From positions 930,001 through 994,000 of the forward strand of contig NC_089178.1 in NCBI RefSeq assembly GCF_947507565.1: a stretch of 64,000 nucleotides of DNA. Direction: 5' to 3'. The DNA comes from Oscarella lobularis (Eukaryota > Porifera > Homoscleromorpha > Homosclerophorida > Oscarellidae). The stretch's first letter is position 1. The number at the start of each line of letters is the position of its first letter. This document shows, piece after piece, positions 54,073 to 64,000 of the stretch. Below the pieces are notes generated by a model. That model was not told the DNA's origin, searched no databases, and was given only the letters and a program-made list of their open reading frames with translations. The translations under genes were made by a program, and so were the position numbers.

Positions 54073-56900
54073 TTATTCTTTCTGTGAGAACTCGCCCAGC
54101 TCCAGCAATTCTTGCATGTTTGCAACTACGGAAATAGAGCCTCGCCTTATTAATTAATGATTTCTTCTGCCTACCGTGCAGTTTCGTTGTCATTCCCTCT
54201 TTCAGCATCGCTTGAAAGAGTTTGTGCAGGTCGCATACAACGTGAACGTACTGTGCCATGCCCGCGTGATACTTCCCAAAGGAACTGTCTCTGCACCAAA
54301 TGAGACAAAGCAACGAACTTCCTTCTTGGAGAAACAGAAGCCTCGTCTTGTCCAAATCACTTTGACACGAGAAAGACGGATGCCAACAAGGCATCAAAGC
54401 CATTAGCTCTCGGTGTAAAGCGAGGACGAGACTTCGAACCATCTAGAAGTGGTGGTCAATGTGCTGGTGGAGAGAAACTCGTTCCACTAACCTTAGAAGC
54501 TGAAGATGAACTCAGCTGTACTGGTACTGTAAGAGATGAGGCAAGAGTCCACAGCCCAGTCAAAACGTGTATAACCTATTAGATAACGAGCAAGTGACTC
54601 CCCGTTTAATTAATTAAAAAGGAGCTATCTCACTTTAATCTTTAATTCTAGAAGTGGCAATACGTTTTCTTCTTCCCTCAGTTCCATTAGCTGAAGAACT
54701 TTTAGCAGAGTAGGCGAGTCTAAATTTCAAATTTTTAATTAATTAAGAGTGTACATACAAACATTTTACGCTTGCCTGGCTCTGAGCAAAGACTGGCAAC
54801 AACGGCGCTTGATTCCACCAAATGATAAAGCATTAAAAGGACGGCACTTTGCAAGAGACTGTGTCCAGTGCAAAGGCACGAGACAAAAATTCCCTCCCGT
54901 ATAAGAGGCACAAAACTAATAAAAAGATCACATTGATCTGACACTGCGTATTCTTTCTAGAGCCTGTACCGTTCAAGGTCCTTCTTGATGCACGTTAATT
55001 GGTCAAGAATTTCCAGGCAAAGCAAAGGAACTGCCAACTGGACTTCCAAAATTTCGTCCTAATGCAACAATCTCGCTCGAAGGCACGTAGACGACTTAAT
55101 TAACTGCACCTGTTTGGAATTGGCTAAATCAATGAGGTGGCTCATTAGAGCAGCCGAAGCCGTCTCAATTTCAGAGCTCTCGTGATAAGACCTCCTCCCT
55201 TTATCAGTGCAAAGAGAAGAAAGGCAGGACCCTTAGAAAGAAACACGCCCATAAACCGTCTACAAAATCAACTCATGCACTCACTAACCTAGGCGCTCTC
55301 GCGAATGTCCATTCCCACCCAAATTCACGCTCCCAGTTGGAGTTAGCACATCGGGAAGTAAAACTTGACAGCTACCCTAGTTCAATTATTTGAATAAGTA
55401 CTCTAAGACTAGAGCGTTCGAACGACTGATATGAGACATGAGAATGTCTTTTAGGAGTGTTAGCTAACCCTACCTTTGGTTTGGCACAAAGAAATCGAGT
55501 TCCACCAAGGAGAGGATGAGGCTCCAGTTCCTGACCATTCACAACAAACTCCATCTAACAACCCATTTCTATTACGTGTACGAATTCTACGCAAACAAAC
55601 TTACGGCCGTTTGCTGTGGCGTGCTACAATTCTTCGGCGCAAACAAATTCTTTTCCCTTCCTTTCCTGCCAAAGAACTCAGCGCTTGGCGTTCCATCGGA
55701 AGCCGCGGCGGATCCCACGAGGACTTTCCTCGTCGCTTCGCTATACAAAACAAGAGTTTTCAAAACGAGCAAAGAGTTCAGAAGGCACACGAGCGATTCG
55801 TCGACAAATTCCCCTTCGTCGGACGAAGTCAACGTCGATTTCGACGCGGCAGCCGTCGACTCCGACGAACTCTGCGTCGTCGCACTGGACAAATATCCGG
55901 CAACGCATTTCTCGATGAAGGGCAGAAGTCTCAATTCGGTTCCCGTCCCGACGAACGACTCGACGGACTCGTCGCGAATCTGATTCAAAATCACGTGCGC
56001 CCGAAACGATTGCGTCTCGAAATCGACACTCGTCTCGTCGAGCGAATTCGCCGCCGCCGTCGAAAAAGAAAGAACTCGCTTCGTTTCGACCGGCGCGGGA
56101 AATTTCAACGAGAACACAGTTCCGGCGCATTTCGCCTTATAGGGAGGCCTTAGCAGGGAGAAAACTTCACTGGGAGGCGACATCACGAGCTTAGTGGCTA
56201 AACTCTCGTCGTCGAAACGATGACGCAAGGGAGACGATATTCCTCTTTTCGTATCACTCAACTCGCATTGAACGCCTTGACTGGAAAAAGAACTCGCTTT
56301 TCTCGCGTCCCCATTTCGAGTTCCCACGACGATTTTTCGCCTTCCATTTTGACTCGGATTCTGATTCGTCGAGATTCTCCTTTCTTTTTCCATCTGCTTC
56401 GTCTTTTGAACGGCGATCTCCTTTTCTCGCGTCTCGAACTGAAGCATCGCTTTCAATTTTTCGATGTTGCGATCTCGCTCGGCCATTCCGCGACACAGCT
56501 GATCGACTTCTTCGCGATATTTCGCCTGTGTCGCCGCTTCGCGCGCGCGCGCCGTTTTCTCCCGTTGCGACATGTCTTGGCGCAGCATTTCCATATCTTT
56601 CTCGTATTCGAATACTTTTCCCTTGAGCGCGTTGAGTTGGTTTTCCTCTCCTCGACGATCTGTTGCGTCGTTTTCGTTCATCAGTTCGCTTACCGTCGCC
56701 TCTTCGACGTTTGGCGCCGTCGCCTGCGTCATTGCACGATCGTAGGCGAGGATGAAGTCGTCGTCGTTCAGTTCGTCGTCGTCGTCGGTCGGTTTCGATA
56801 TTTTTTGAGGTGAAACGGACGCCCGGTTGACGTTTGCGGGCATTGTGTAGGGGAAAGGGCGACGCGAGCCAGTCGTTTGGGCGCCGAGAATGTTTTCCAT
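54073..56900 (-). CDS. ATRIP: ATR-interacting protein
   Basis: ATRIP recruits the ATR checkpoint kinase to RPA-coated single-stranded DNA. The large first exon, starting at 56900 (MENILGAQTTGSRRPFPYTM), has an acidic segment DDDELNDDDFILAYDRAM that fits the RPA-binding motif, then a coiled coil (EYEKDMEMLRQDMSQREKTA, EEVDQLCRGMAERDRNIEKL), then a Ser/Thr-rich part with SPPSEVFSLLRPPYK. Later helical-repeat exons include SLLQSAVLLMLYHLVESSAV, FLQEGSSLLCLIWCRDSSFG and YHAGMAQYVHVVCDLHKLFQ, and the end NMQELLELGEFSQKE stops at 54073. ATRIP sequences diverge quickly, so identity rests on domain order and local matches. An alternative is another coiled-coil HEAT-repeat protein, which I think less likely. 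Confidence 0.72.
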
Positions 56901-57044
56901 CGTTGCTTTGTCACTGTGCCATTGATCGACGAGGAAAAAAACGTGGTCCGCATGCGTACTAAGCTTTACTACGCTTGTTCAATTTCCTTATATTATCTAC
57001 TGTTCGAACAAGATGCACGCCAAACAACAAACAAGTCCGAGAAT

Positions 57045-57590
57045 TTAGTGATAGGTCTCAGGCCTTTTTTTGAGCCAAGCCCAAATGTTTGGTTGCTTTT
57101 CCACTTTAGAGACCAATTCTTCCAGCTTAGGCGTACGTACTCCATTTTTGTAAAACAATTCCTTTCCCTTGCTAATCTTACCGTGGCGCAGAGAATCAAA
57201 AAGATGGAAGAACGTGATGTCAGGAAGAACGTGATGTCAGCAAGAGTCATCTATACGTAATAAATAATCTAATTGGATTGTTAGGGTTTTCAGGCTTTCC
57301 TTGGGACCGACAAAAAAATCACTGTTGCCTTCAATTAGAATCTTTTCCATACGAGAAAAATATTTAGGTATTGTGTCTTCGAAAAGCGCTTTGCAGAGTT
57401 CCGCCTGTCGACCAACAGTGTACATGAAAGTTGGGGGTTAGGCCGGGTTACGGTATGTGACCTTTTTCGCTTCATCCTTTTCGTAGTAAGTTGCTTCGAT
57501 GAGTTTCGGAAGAATTTCGAAAACAGATTGAACAACCATGACCACTCGCGCTCTTTCGAAGGCCGTTTCGCCGTTCAATCCTAAATAAAA
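57045..57590 (-). pseudogene. broken sigma-class glutathione S-transferase copy
   Basis: Minus-strand pieces code the C-terminal domain of a sigma-type GST: FERARVVMVVQSVFEILPKL with EATYYEKDEAKK (57470-57580), ELCKALFEDTIPKYFSRMEK with GNSDFFVG (57320-57410), then LTLADITFF and EELVSKVEKQPNIWAWLKKR, ending RPETYH (stop 57045). A 17-bp segment (GACATCACGTTCTTCC plus one base) is duplicated in tandem at about 57208-57241 and shifts the frame between TLADITFF and the rest. No N-terminal thioredoxin-fold exon with the catalytic Tyr is found upstream. The copy is therefore probably non-functional, unless the duplicated part is spliced out. Confidence 0.7.
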
Positions 57591-57599
57591 CGAATGCAA

Positions 57600-58234
57600 T
57601 ATACTACCGCAACATGGCTCGATCCGTCAGCTGAGACCTGCTACACAGGAGGGGGACCACGGATGACCACGGGAGACCACGAGAGCAGGAAACATATCTA
57701 TCCGGGTAACTTTGCTCTTTCCTTGTCGCGCGTACGGCTCCCGGATGCCTACTGCTCTATTTTTAAAGCCGTCTCCTGCCTCTATTAGCACTGAAGCCGT
57801 ATTCGGCGTGCAATGTTGACTGCATTCTAGACCACCATCTTGTCCTTGCAATTGCTAAATTTGATAACGCATGAAAGGCGACTGATAAAAGTTGAACGCT
57901 CGTCGGCGGTCTCTCAACGGCTGACGGAAATTAACTAGTCCGCCAGTGCAGAAATAGACGTATAGCCAAATAAACGCATTTATTGTCGTGCACTACAGTT
58001 CGGTTGCTGAAAACAGCAGCCTCAAAAAACATGATGGATGAAGCATGACACGCAGTGACAGCCTATCCTTTTATAAAGCTTAACTAGCTTAAGTGACAAC
58101 GAAGACTGACTAGAAGAGCGCCAGTCTATCAACGGTCGCGTGACGCAATGCTGCCAGAAGCAATAGCATCAGCCGTGTCATCATATAAAAATCTGTGCAT
58201 ACTATAAATAGTTTCTTTAGTAACGCCACGGGTT
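57600..58234. other. intergenic stretch
   Basis: No supported gene. Short frames on both strands around 57600-57850 have no recognisable content. This is where the missing N-terminal GST exons would be expected and they are absent. The right part is probably the 3' UTR of the homeobox gene. Confidence 0.5.
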
Positions 58235-59700
58235 TTAGAACGATTTTCGAACGTGAATCAGGCTCATTGCCGTCGCATGTTCTCTCGCTTTCAATTCCTG
58301 ACTAGCCATACTGCATCCACTCTGACTGGGAGGCGGCGACGAGTCAAAATAGTAAGGAGAACCGTAGCAATCAACGGCGGCTGCGGCAGCGGCGACAGCT
58401 CTGACCGCCGGCGATAGATATGACGGTGATCTCTGGGTCAAGAAAGGATGCCGCGTATAGAAAGGATAGTCGATTCTCTGAGGATGGGAATGAATTGCGG
58501 CGGGCAGGAGGTGACCGGGTAGCGGCGGAATGGCCCGGTGGTAGGGATGATGATGATGATGATGATGGAATTCGGGTGAATTGATCATCGTCGGCGGTCC
58601 TTGGAAGGCGACCGCCGCTGTTGGATTGGGGCAAAAAACCGCAGCCGTTTCCTGTCGGCTGCGATCGCTTTTTCGCCATTTGGCTCTTCTATTTTGGAAC
58701 CACACCTAATGAGGGAGACGAGTAGATTAATAAGTGACAGATGCTACTGCCGCATTCCAGACCAGATGGTCTCGATCCAAGGAGATCTCTTATGTTACTG
58801 ACACAATCAAAGCAAAGGAATAGACAATCTACTTTAGCTATTTGGCTTCACACGGGCCCCATATACCTCGCTAATAATTACATCGCGAGAAGGAAAGAAG
58901 AATCCTATTCACCAGCGGCCTACGCTCTAATGGCCATAATCTCCCATTGATCCAAGACACCCTTTAGGGCTCAGACAAGCTAATTCGCTGATATTTGCGT
59001 CAGGCGGTTTACGCGAAAGAAATTTACGCGACCCAAGCATGCATCGACCCTTTTTTGTATACTGTACCTGCACTCTCGGCTCCGATAGGTGAACTCGTTG
59101 AGCCAATTTTTCTCTCATGAATATATCAGGATAGTGAGTTTTTTGAAAGGCGCGCTCGAGTTCCTCGAGCTGATAGGCGGTAAAAGTCGTTCGCGTTCGT
59201 TTTGTCTTCTTTTTGCCGCCAAGGAGACCAGGACTCGTGCACGGAGTGTTTGTGTTTAGGGTAACTGAAAGAAAAACGATGACTTATCTCTGCGTGTGCG
59301 AGGCGCATGTGTTGATAGTACTGTGGTCATCAGATGATGACGGGCAGGCGGTCACAGCAGAGCCGCCCACGGGCGGCGGCACGGCGAGAGTCTCGTTCAC
59401 TTCCTCGGTGGCGTCCAGCTGGAGCAAGTTCCGGATAGAAAAAGCGAATCCACTTGGCGGTTGCTGGTGAGTGCTGCCGGCAGGCGACGGGACAGCACAG
59501 GTTATCGAATCAGACGAAGAAGAAGAGGGAGTTGACGACATGCGTCCGCCTTCGTCTCCGGATGACTCCATCACGTCAATGTCGAGAGATATGAGATTGG
59601 GTCTGATGTGCGATGTTGCCGATAGACGAACTGACGCGAGAATGAAGGAAGGCGTCGGGGTTTGCTTAGTCTTATACCGTCCCCCAAGACGTTGACCCAT
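58235..59700 (-). CDS. paired-like homeobox transcription factor with OAR motif
   Basis: The gene codes a PRD-like (paired-class, no paired domain seen) homeodomain protein. Exon 1 (about 59284-59700, ATG at 59700) is Ser-rich and holds [12 protein letters not shown], an octapeptide/eh1-like Groucho-binding motif. Exon 2 (about 59070-59220) begins the homeodomain: [20 protein letters not shown], then [20 protein letters not shown] and EPRVQ. Exon 3 completes helix 3 with [11 protein letters not shown], giving Gln at position 50. A His run, Pro-rich stretch and Ala run follow, then [20 protein letters not shown], a good OAR motif, ending VRKSF at 58235. Octapeptide, Q50 homeodomain and OAR together suggest the Arx/Alx/Rax/Prrx type; the exact family cannot be set. 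Confidence 0.9.
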
Positions 59701-60436
59701 TAGATAAATAATAGGATTAGGAGAGACAGAGGAAGACTGGACGAGGTAAGGGCCCCCGTGCCAATTTCATTCGAAGCAAACCAGTCAAAGGACCGCAATT
59801 AACAGAGCCTAAGTTTATTACCCAATTGCTGCTTGTTTTGATCAATCAAGCAGCCCCATCCAACCAGGAAGCCGAGCCCTTGCGAGCCGACTGACTCCAA
59901 GCTCAAGTAGGGGCCTAATTAAATCCCCTCCTCCCTCCCTAAATCCCCTCCACAACAACACTTCCTGGCACATTTCAATACGACCGCATCGAGACGGGAA
60001 GGAAGCTCTGCGACTGCGCTCGACAGGATTTAGTGCGCAGACAACCAAGCATACCGAACGAGCTCATCACAGATGGGGCTTACACACTTGAAAGGGCTCC
60101 AGACGCCAGCCGGGCGCTGACACAAAAAAACACCGTCATCGACTAGCTAAAGAAGCCGCTAGCTTCGATCGCCAAATCTTCTCCTTCCTCTCGAATCTTC
60201 ACCATATTAGACTCTAAAAAAAGACGACATGTTAATGATAAAGTATTGGAGGATTGACTGGCGCCATGCGGTGCTGCCTAGTGTCTAACAACCTAATGAC
60301 GTTTTTCCACCAGCAACATTGATGAATTAGCATAGAAATCCACAACAAAGCCATGCGCCCTCGAGCTCAAAATTAAATGGTGCACCGATCCAGACACTTC
60401 CGCTTACAAACGTAGAACGTAGACAGAAAGAACTCG
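59701..60436. other. intergenic stretch
   Basis: About 740 bp between the homeobox gene start and the stop of the glycosidase-like gene. I see no coding frame. It should hold the homeobox promoter; no clear TATA box is visible on the minus strand. Confidence 0.5.
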
Positions 60437-62874
60437 TTAGGGCATATCCTGAAACAGGAGCCAGGTGACGGATTGTGGCTGCAAGTCGACGGAAACGCTG
60501 ACGGTGTAGTCGCGATCGAGAGCATAGGCGAGAGGCGGAGCTCCCATTTCGGATACGGATGCCGTTTTCTCGATGCCTGTATAATAGAGTGGCATGGTGA
60601 CGTTCTCAGTGATTTGCTTCAACGTCGGATTGAACACGACGGCGAGACCGCGGTATTTCAGTCGAGGATTCACGTGTATAATCGCATCAATTCCCTGCAT
60701 ATCCGGTCGACGTACGTGGACGATGTCGCTCGTCAAAATATCGCGATAAGTCTTATAAAAATCGACCCACTTCTTGACGACGCCCATCGTTTGATTGGTG
60801 TCATAGAGCCGATAGCCGCGCCAGCACGGCATCACCCCGTAGCCGAAATATTGAGCGAGCGCCCATTCGTACTCGACGAGATTCTCGCTGAGAGGTTCAA
60901 ACGTCGCCGCGGCGCCGCCTCCGTGATATTGAACGAGCGGCACAAACATCCAACCTTGCGTCGGAATAAAGTGGTACGTGTCGTCGTACATCGATTGACG
61001 ACTGACGGACAGGTCTTGCCAACGCGGCAAACTGTACTGATTCTCGTTATAGCCCATGCCCGTTTTCGAGCCGCCCTGATAGAAAAAATTATCCGGTTGG
61101 TGTATATAGACATTTAGCGCTCGCAATTTCGAATAGAACTCGCCCTGAGCTTTCGTCTGTTCGTACACGGAATCGCGCAACTCGACGTGGTGATCGTGCG
61201 TTTTCGACGCGCATTCCGATCCGCCGTACGGCCCGTCCGTCTCGATACTAATTAATCCCGTCTCGTTGATAAAGCCGAATACGTATGCGTTCAGTTTGTC
61301 GAGCCAACCGGATGAAAAGCAGGCGTTCTGCGTCGGCTTTCCGCTCGTCGGATCAATCGCGTCCCATTGATCGCCGACGTTGCCGCCGTAGCCGCCGTGG
61401 CCCCGTTCCAGGCAAATCAAGTCGTAGCCGCCTACTTCCATTCCCTTCGATTTTGCGTAATCGATATCTGATTTAATTTGAGCTAAATATTTCGGATCAG
61501 ACGTTTCGAGACGAAATCCGCTGCCGAAGCTGTAGATAAACATCTCGAAACCGACGTCGACCATTTGATCGATAGCAAATCGAACTCCCGCCGAATCTGA
61601 CTTGGTGCAATGGAGAAAAATCGGATTTTCCTGCGTCTGCGGTGCCAACAGACGCGTCATTCGATGTCGACTCAGAGCGACCCGTTCCGGATCGACCGAA
61701 TCCGTAACGAGTTCAAAAAGTCGAAACGATTCGAAAATGGGATTTCGAGCGTTAATCGTCGCGTACGGACCGAGGGTATACGAAGACCGAAGAACGGGTT
61801 CCCCTGAGCCGGGACTCGCCGCCAAATGGCTCCCGTCGACCCAAGCCACCTGCGTGCCGTGCGCTTGGTTCGTTTCGGCGTAGAGCCACGATCCGGTCGG
61901 TCCCGGTCCGCGCTCCCACGGGTGAGCCACGGGACCGAAACTGCGCGGACGATACGGCGGATTTGTCGCGAGATTTTCCACTAGAACCGACGTGACCGTC
62001 GCGTTTCCAGTCGCAGCGCTCGTAAAATTGACCGAAATCCACTTGGCAATGAGTGGAATTCCGACGTACATCTCGTAATGAACGTTAATTTGAATGCCTC
62101 GGTGTTGGGCAGGTGCGGACGCGGGCGGCACTAGCCCGAAGACGAGTTGCAAACCTTTCGGCGGCCACGATACATTCGTCGCGGGCGCATGCCGCGTTCC
62201 AGGCGTCCAAGGAAAAGGAGCCTATTATCAGAGCACGACTCAATTAATTGTACATGCCTGACGATCGATCAAATAAGCCCCAGGGAATTATCACCGTTAT
62301 ATAAAAAAAAAAGTGTCGAAATAGAGGGCGAATAGTATAACACGTAAAAAAAAGAACCCGACTTATTTTAGATGTACAAACAAGGAAGCCCCCTTTTCGC
62401 ATTCTAATGGGAGATCGCGATATAATGACGTAATGCGCAGTAGTACTGTACCTGTGGTTGAGCGGTTGAGTAGGATTTGTAATGAAAAGACGATTCGTTG
62501 ACTGTCACTCTCAAGGCCGATCGATTGAGGTACGCATACGATTGGCCTTGTATTATTCCGCCCACATTGTACTCAACGTCGTCGAGGCCGACGATCACTT
62601 CCTGCGTCACTGCTCTCACTATCGACTGTTCCTTCCAATGGCTGACGAAATCGAGCGTTGCTATATCGGGTTCGATGAGGAATGTGCGCGATACAATGGA
62701 ATTCGTCAAGGTCAATGTAGTCGCATTGATTTCCGCCCCGTTCGGTCCAATGAGCGTCGTTGTGGAGGATTCGACTTGAACGGGTGCGTCAATTGCATGT
62801 ATTAGCCAGTCGGCGAGCTCGCCGCGACCGTATCCAATGAATATGGACAGGAGAAGAACAACGAACACGCCCAT
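60437..62874 (-). CDS. glycosidase-like protein with N-terminal signal or anchor
   Basis: Two exons (62452-62874 and 60437-62221) code about 735 residues. I start at the ATG at 62874 (MGVFVVLLLSIFIGYGRGEL), a signal peptide or type II anchor; the longer frame above it lacks an ATG. The second exon resembles an alpha-galactosidase-type TIM-barrel hydrolase: NPIFLHCTKSDSAGVRFAID, MEVGGYDLICLERGHGGYGG, FINETGLISIETDGPYGG, NVYIHQPDNFFYQGGSKTGM, and a C-terminal beta-sandwich ending SVTWLLFQDMP. The Asp of IETDGPY is a plausible catalytic residue. Several Asn-x-Ser/Thr sites fit a secreted or lumenal protein. I do not recognise a characterised family, so substrate is unknown. The large exon is unusual in this intron-rich window. 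Confidence 0.65.
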
Positions 62875-63009
62875 TGTCACAGGAAGAACGCACGTTAAAA
62901 ATGTCGTTTTTGACACGATCTATATGACACAATCGAAAGCAGTTCAGCGATCGAACGACGATGAGATGAGCAAAATGCACGCGATTTCTCATCTAGTTCA
63001 CTTAGCGGC

Positions 63010-63017
63010 TATAAAAG
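63010..63017 (+). promoter_or_regulatory. TATA box
   Basis: A perfect TATAAAAG lies 320 bp upstream of the ATG of the plus-strand gene at 63338 and 136 bp from the glycosidase-like start. Orientation suggests the plus-strand gene, implying a 5' UTR or a first intron of about 290 bp. Confidence 0.4.
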
Positions 63018-63337
63018 CCCCTTTGAGAGCATCACTTCCCTCACGTGAATGCAGCAATGCACCGGAAGAAGACAAACGACAACGCATTTCCACTGACGTT
63101 CGGCCAACTGACTCACGTATTTATTCAAGAACACCTCAAATACCGGGATCCCATCGTGCGAAAACGCACACCGAAGCTCGAGCTCTCATGACGACGACGT
63201 TTCTTCGAGTTCCGCGCGAGGTAAAAACTCGCCACGCCCCCACACCCCGTGAGACATCGCGGGGCGGCCCTAATACGATTTTTCTCGCGCGACACCGTAA
63301 CTAAGCGTTGTCTATCCGTTTCCAGGTCGACGGCGCA

Positions 63338-64000
63338 ATGAATTGCCGACAAAAGGGCGCTAATCGTCGATCGTGGGCAGTCGACGATTCGTCCTATACG
63401 TGTCTTACTTCGCTGCCGAATATGGGCAACAAATTGCGTCCCGCTTCGCCCGATCCCGATCCCGATCCCGTCGCGCTCGTCGAATCGAAACGCGATCGAT
63501 TGAAGGTGCGGAGTCATCCGCTCAAGGCGCTGCTCGCTCATTTCAAGCAACGCGGAAATAGCGGGGAGAATGGTTCAGAAGGAACCGAAAGGGACCCCGT
63601 CGACGAATCTTCGTCGACGAGAACGGAAGGGTCATGTTTATCGGTCGAAGGGTCGAAACCAAGGAAGCGGACGTGGATGCAAAAGCGGTTGAGAGTGGGA
63701 TTAGCCTTACCGGGAAAGTTGGTGGCGAAAATAGTAGGAAAACGTAGCGGGGCGGCTTCTTCGGTTCGCGACGGAGGCAGCGACGGACGAGCGAGCGAAG
63801 AGCGATCCGATGAAGACGCTGTCGGCGGCGAAGAAACGCCTGTGGTCCAGTTGAGAGAACACGGCGCATCGCATCCGGGTTCCCACGCGTTGAGACACAG
63901 CCTATTGCTCATATCGGAAATGAAAGAAAAACTGCTGCTAAGGCAGACGAGCCGGCGTCAGTCGATTCGATGCACCGATACGGAGCTCGAGGTCGAAATG
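63338..64000 (+). CDS. unknown protein, N-terminal part (runs off the window)
   Basis: A single open frame runs from the ATG at 63338 to the window end, 221 codons with no stop. It starts MNCRQKGANRRSWAVDDSSY. An in-frame second ATG at 63422 opens MGNKLRPASPDPDPDPVALV, where Met-Gly-Asn-Lys could allow N-myristoylation, so this may be the true start. The rest is mostly disordered, with charged stretches (SKPRKRTWMQKRLRVGLALP, GGSDGRASEERSDEDAVGG) and a helical region HALRHSLLLISEMKEKLLLR. Codon use is like its neighbours and the frame is long for this base composition, so it is very likely coding. I do not recognise the family. Confidence 0.7.
   Translation, partial: MNCRQKGANRRSWAVDDSSYTCLTSLPNMGNKLRPASPDPDPDPVALVESKRDRLKVRSHPLKALLAHFKQRGNSGENGSEGTERDPVDESSSTRTEGSCLSVEGSKPRKRTWMQKRLRVGLALPGKLVAKIVGKRSGAASSVRDGGSDGRASEERSDEDAVGGEETPVVQLREHGASHPGSHALRHSLLLISEMKEKLLLRQTSRRQSIRCTDTELEVEM

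Noticed and set aside
55476-56153. 225-residue Arg-rich plus-strand frame
   Set aside because: It is antisense to the first ATRIP exon, which has coiled-coil and acidic segments in the sense frame.
60473-61117. 214-residue plus-strand frame
   Set aside because: It is the shadow of the glycosidase-like gene and lacks an ATG start or known domain.
62875-62916. Longer N-terminus for the glycosidase-like protein starting at GTG (62916)
   Set aside because: The frame there has no ATG, and the ATG at 62874 gives a good signal peptide. An upstream exon remains possible.

Overview
The window is gene-dense, intron-rich nuclear DNA from an animal. Most proteins have close metazoan counterparts (TUBGCP6, srGAP, ATRIP, MAPKAP1/SIN1, PXK, MTMR14, RENBP, a paired-like homeobox gene with an OAR tail). 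Genes lie on both strands, introns are mostly 45-100 nt, and gaps between genes are often under 150 bp, with about 24 genes in 64 kb. That compaction and gene content fit an early-branching animal; a sponge with a compact genome (for example a homoscleromorph) is my best guess, but this is inference only.

Layout. 1-1251 is the 3' part of the FBH1 helicase gene. 1.3-2.85 kb holds an unidentified candidate gene and a pair of tandem hairpins. PDCD6/ALG-2 (+) follows. Next come a GH115-like secreted alpha-glucuronidase (-), FAM50/XAP5 (-), an intronless PRSS23-like protease (+) and a mitochondrial enoyl-CoA hydratase (-). 13-23 kb holds TUBGCP6 and an srGAP (-). 23-36 kb is a run of small housekeeping genes, many in divergent pairs: UBL4A/NFYB, ATP5F1C/TMA7, PSMD6, an SNX5/6-like sorting nexin/MED28, and PXK/RENBP. 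36-51 kb is a minus-strand series: MAPKAP1, MTMR14, PDHB, IARS1 and SRPK. 51.3-54.2 kb contains a partial duplication of the SRPK 5' end and ATRIP 3' end around 2.2 kb of unexplained sequence. ATRIP, a broken glutathione S-transferase copy, the paired-like homeobox gene, a membrane-anchored or secreted glycosidase-like gene and the start of an unknown plus-strand gene complete the window.

The genes do not form one pathway. Several work in the same compartment (PDHB, ATP5F1C and the hydratase in mitochondria; SNX and PXK on endosomes), but the strongest organising feature is the sharing of very short divergent promoters. ATG-to-ATG gaps are 53 bp for ATP5F1C/TMA7 and 50 bp for PXK/RENBP.

The most notable observations are: five GC-AG introns among about 29 plus-strand introns that I traced by eye; the SRPK/ATRIP duplication with an inferred in-frame SRPK first exon lying 2.6 kb upstream in the second copy; a GH115-type enzyme in an intron-bearing animal gene; CCAAT boxes in the promoter of the CCAAT-binding subunit gene NFYB; and a tandem pair of hairpins with a compensatory base-pair change. 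All exon joins were made by eye from splice signals, reading frame and remembered family sequences; no search was run.
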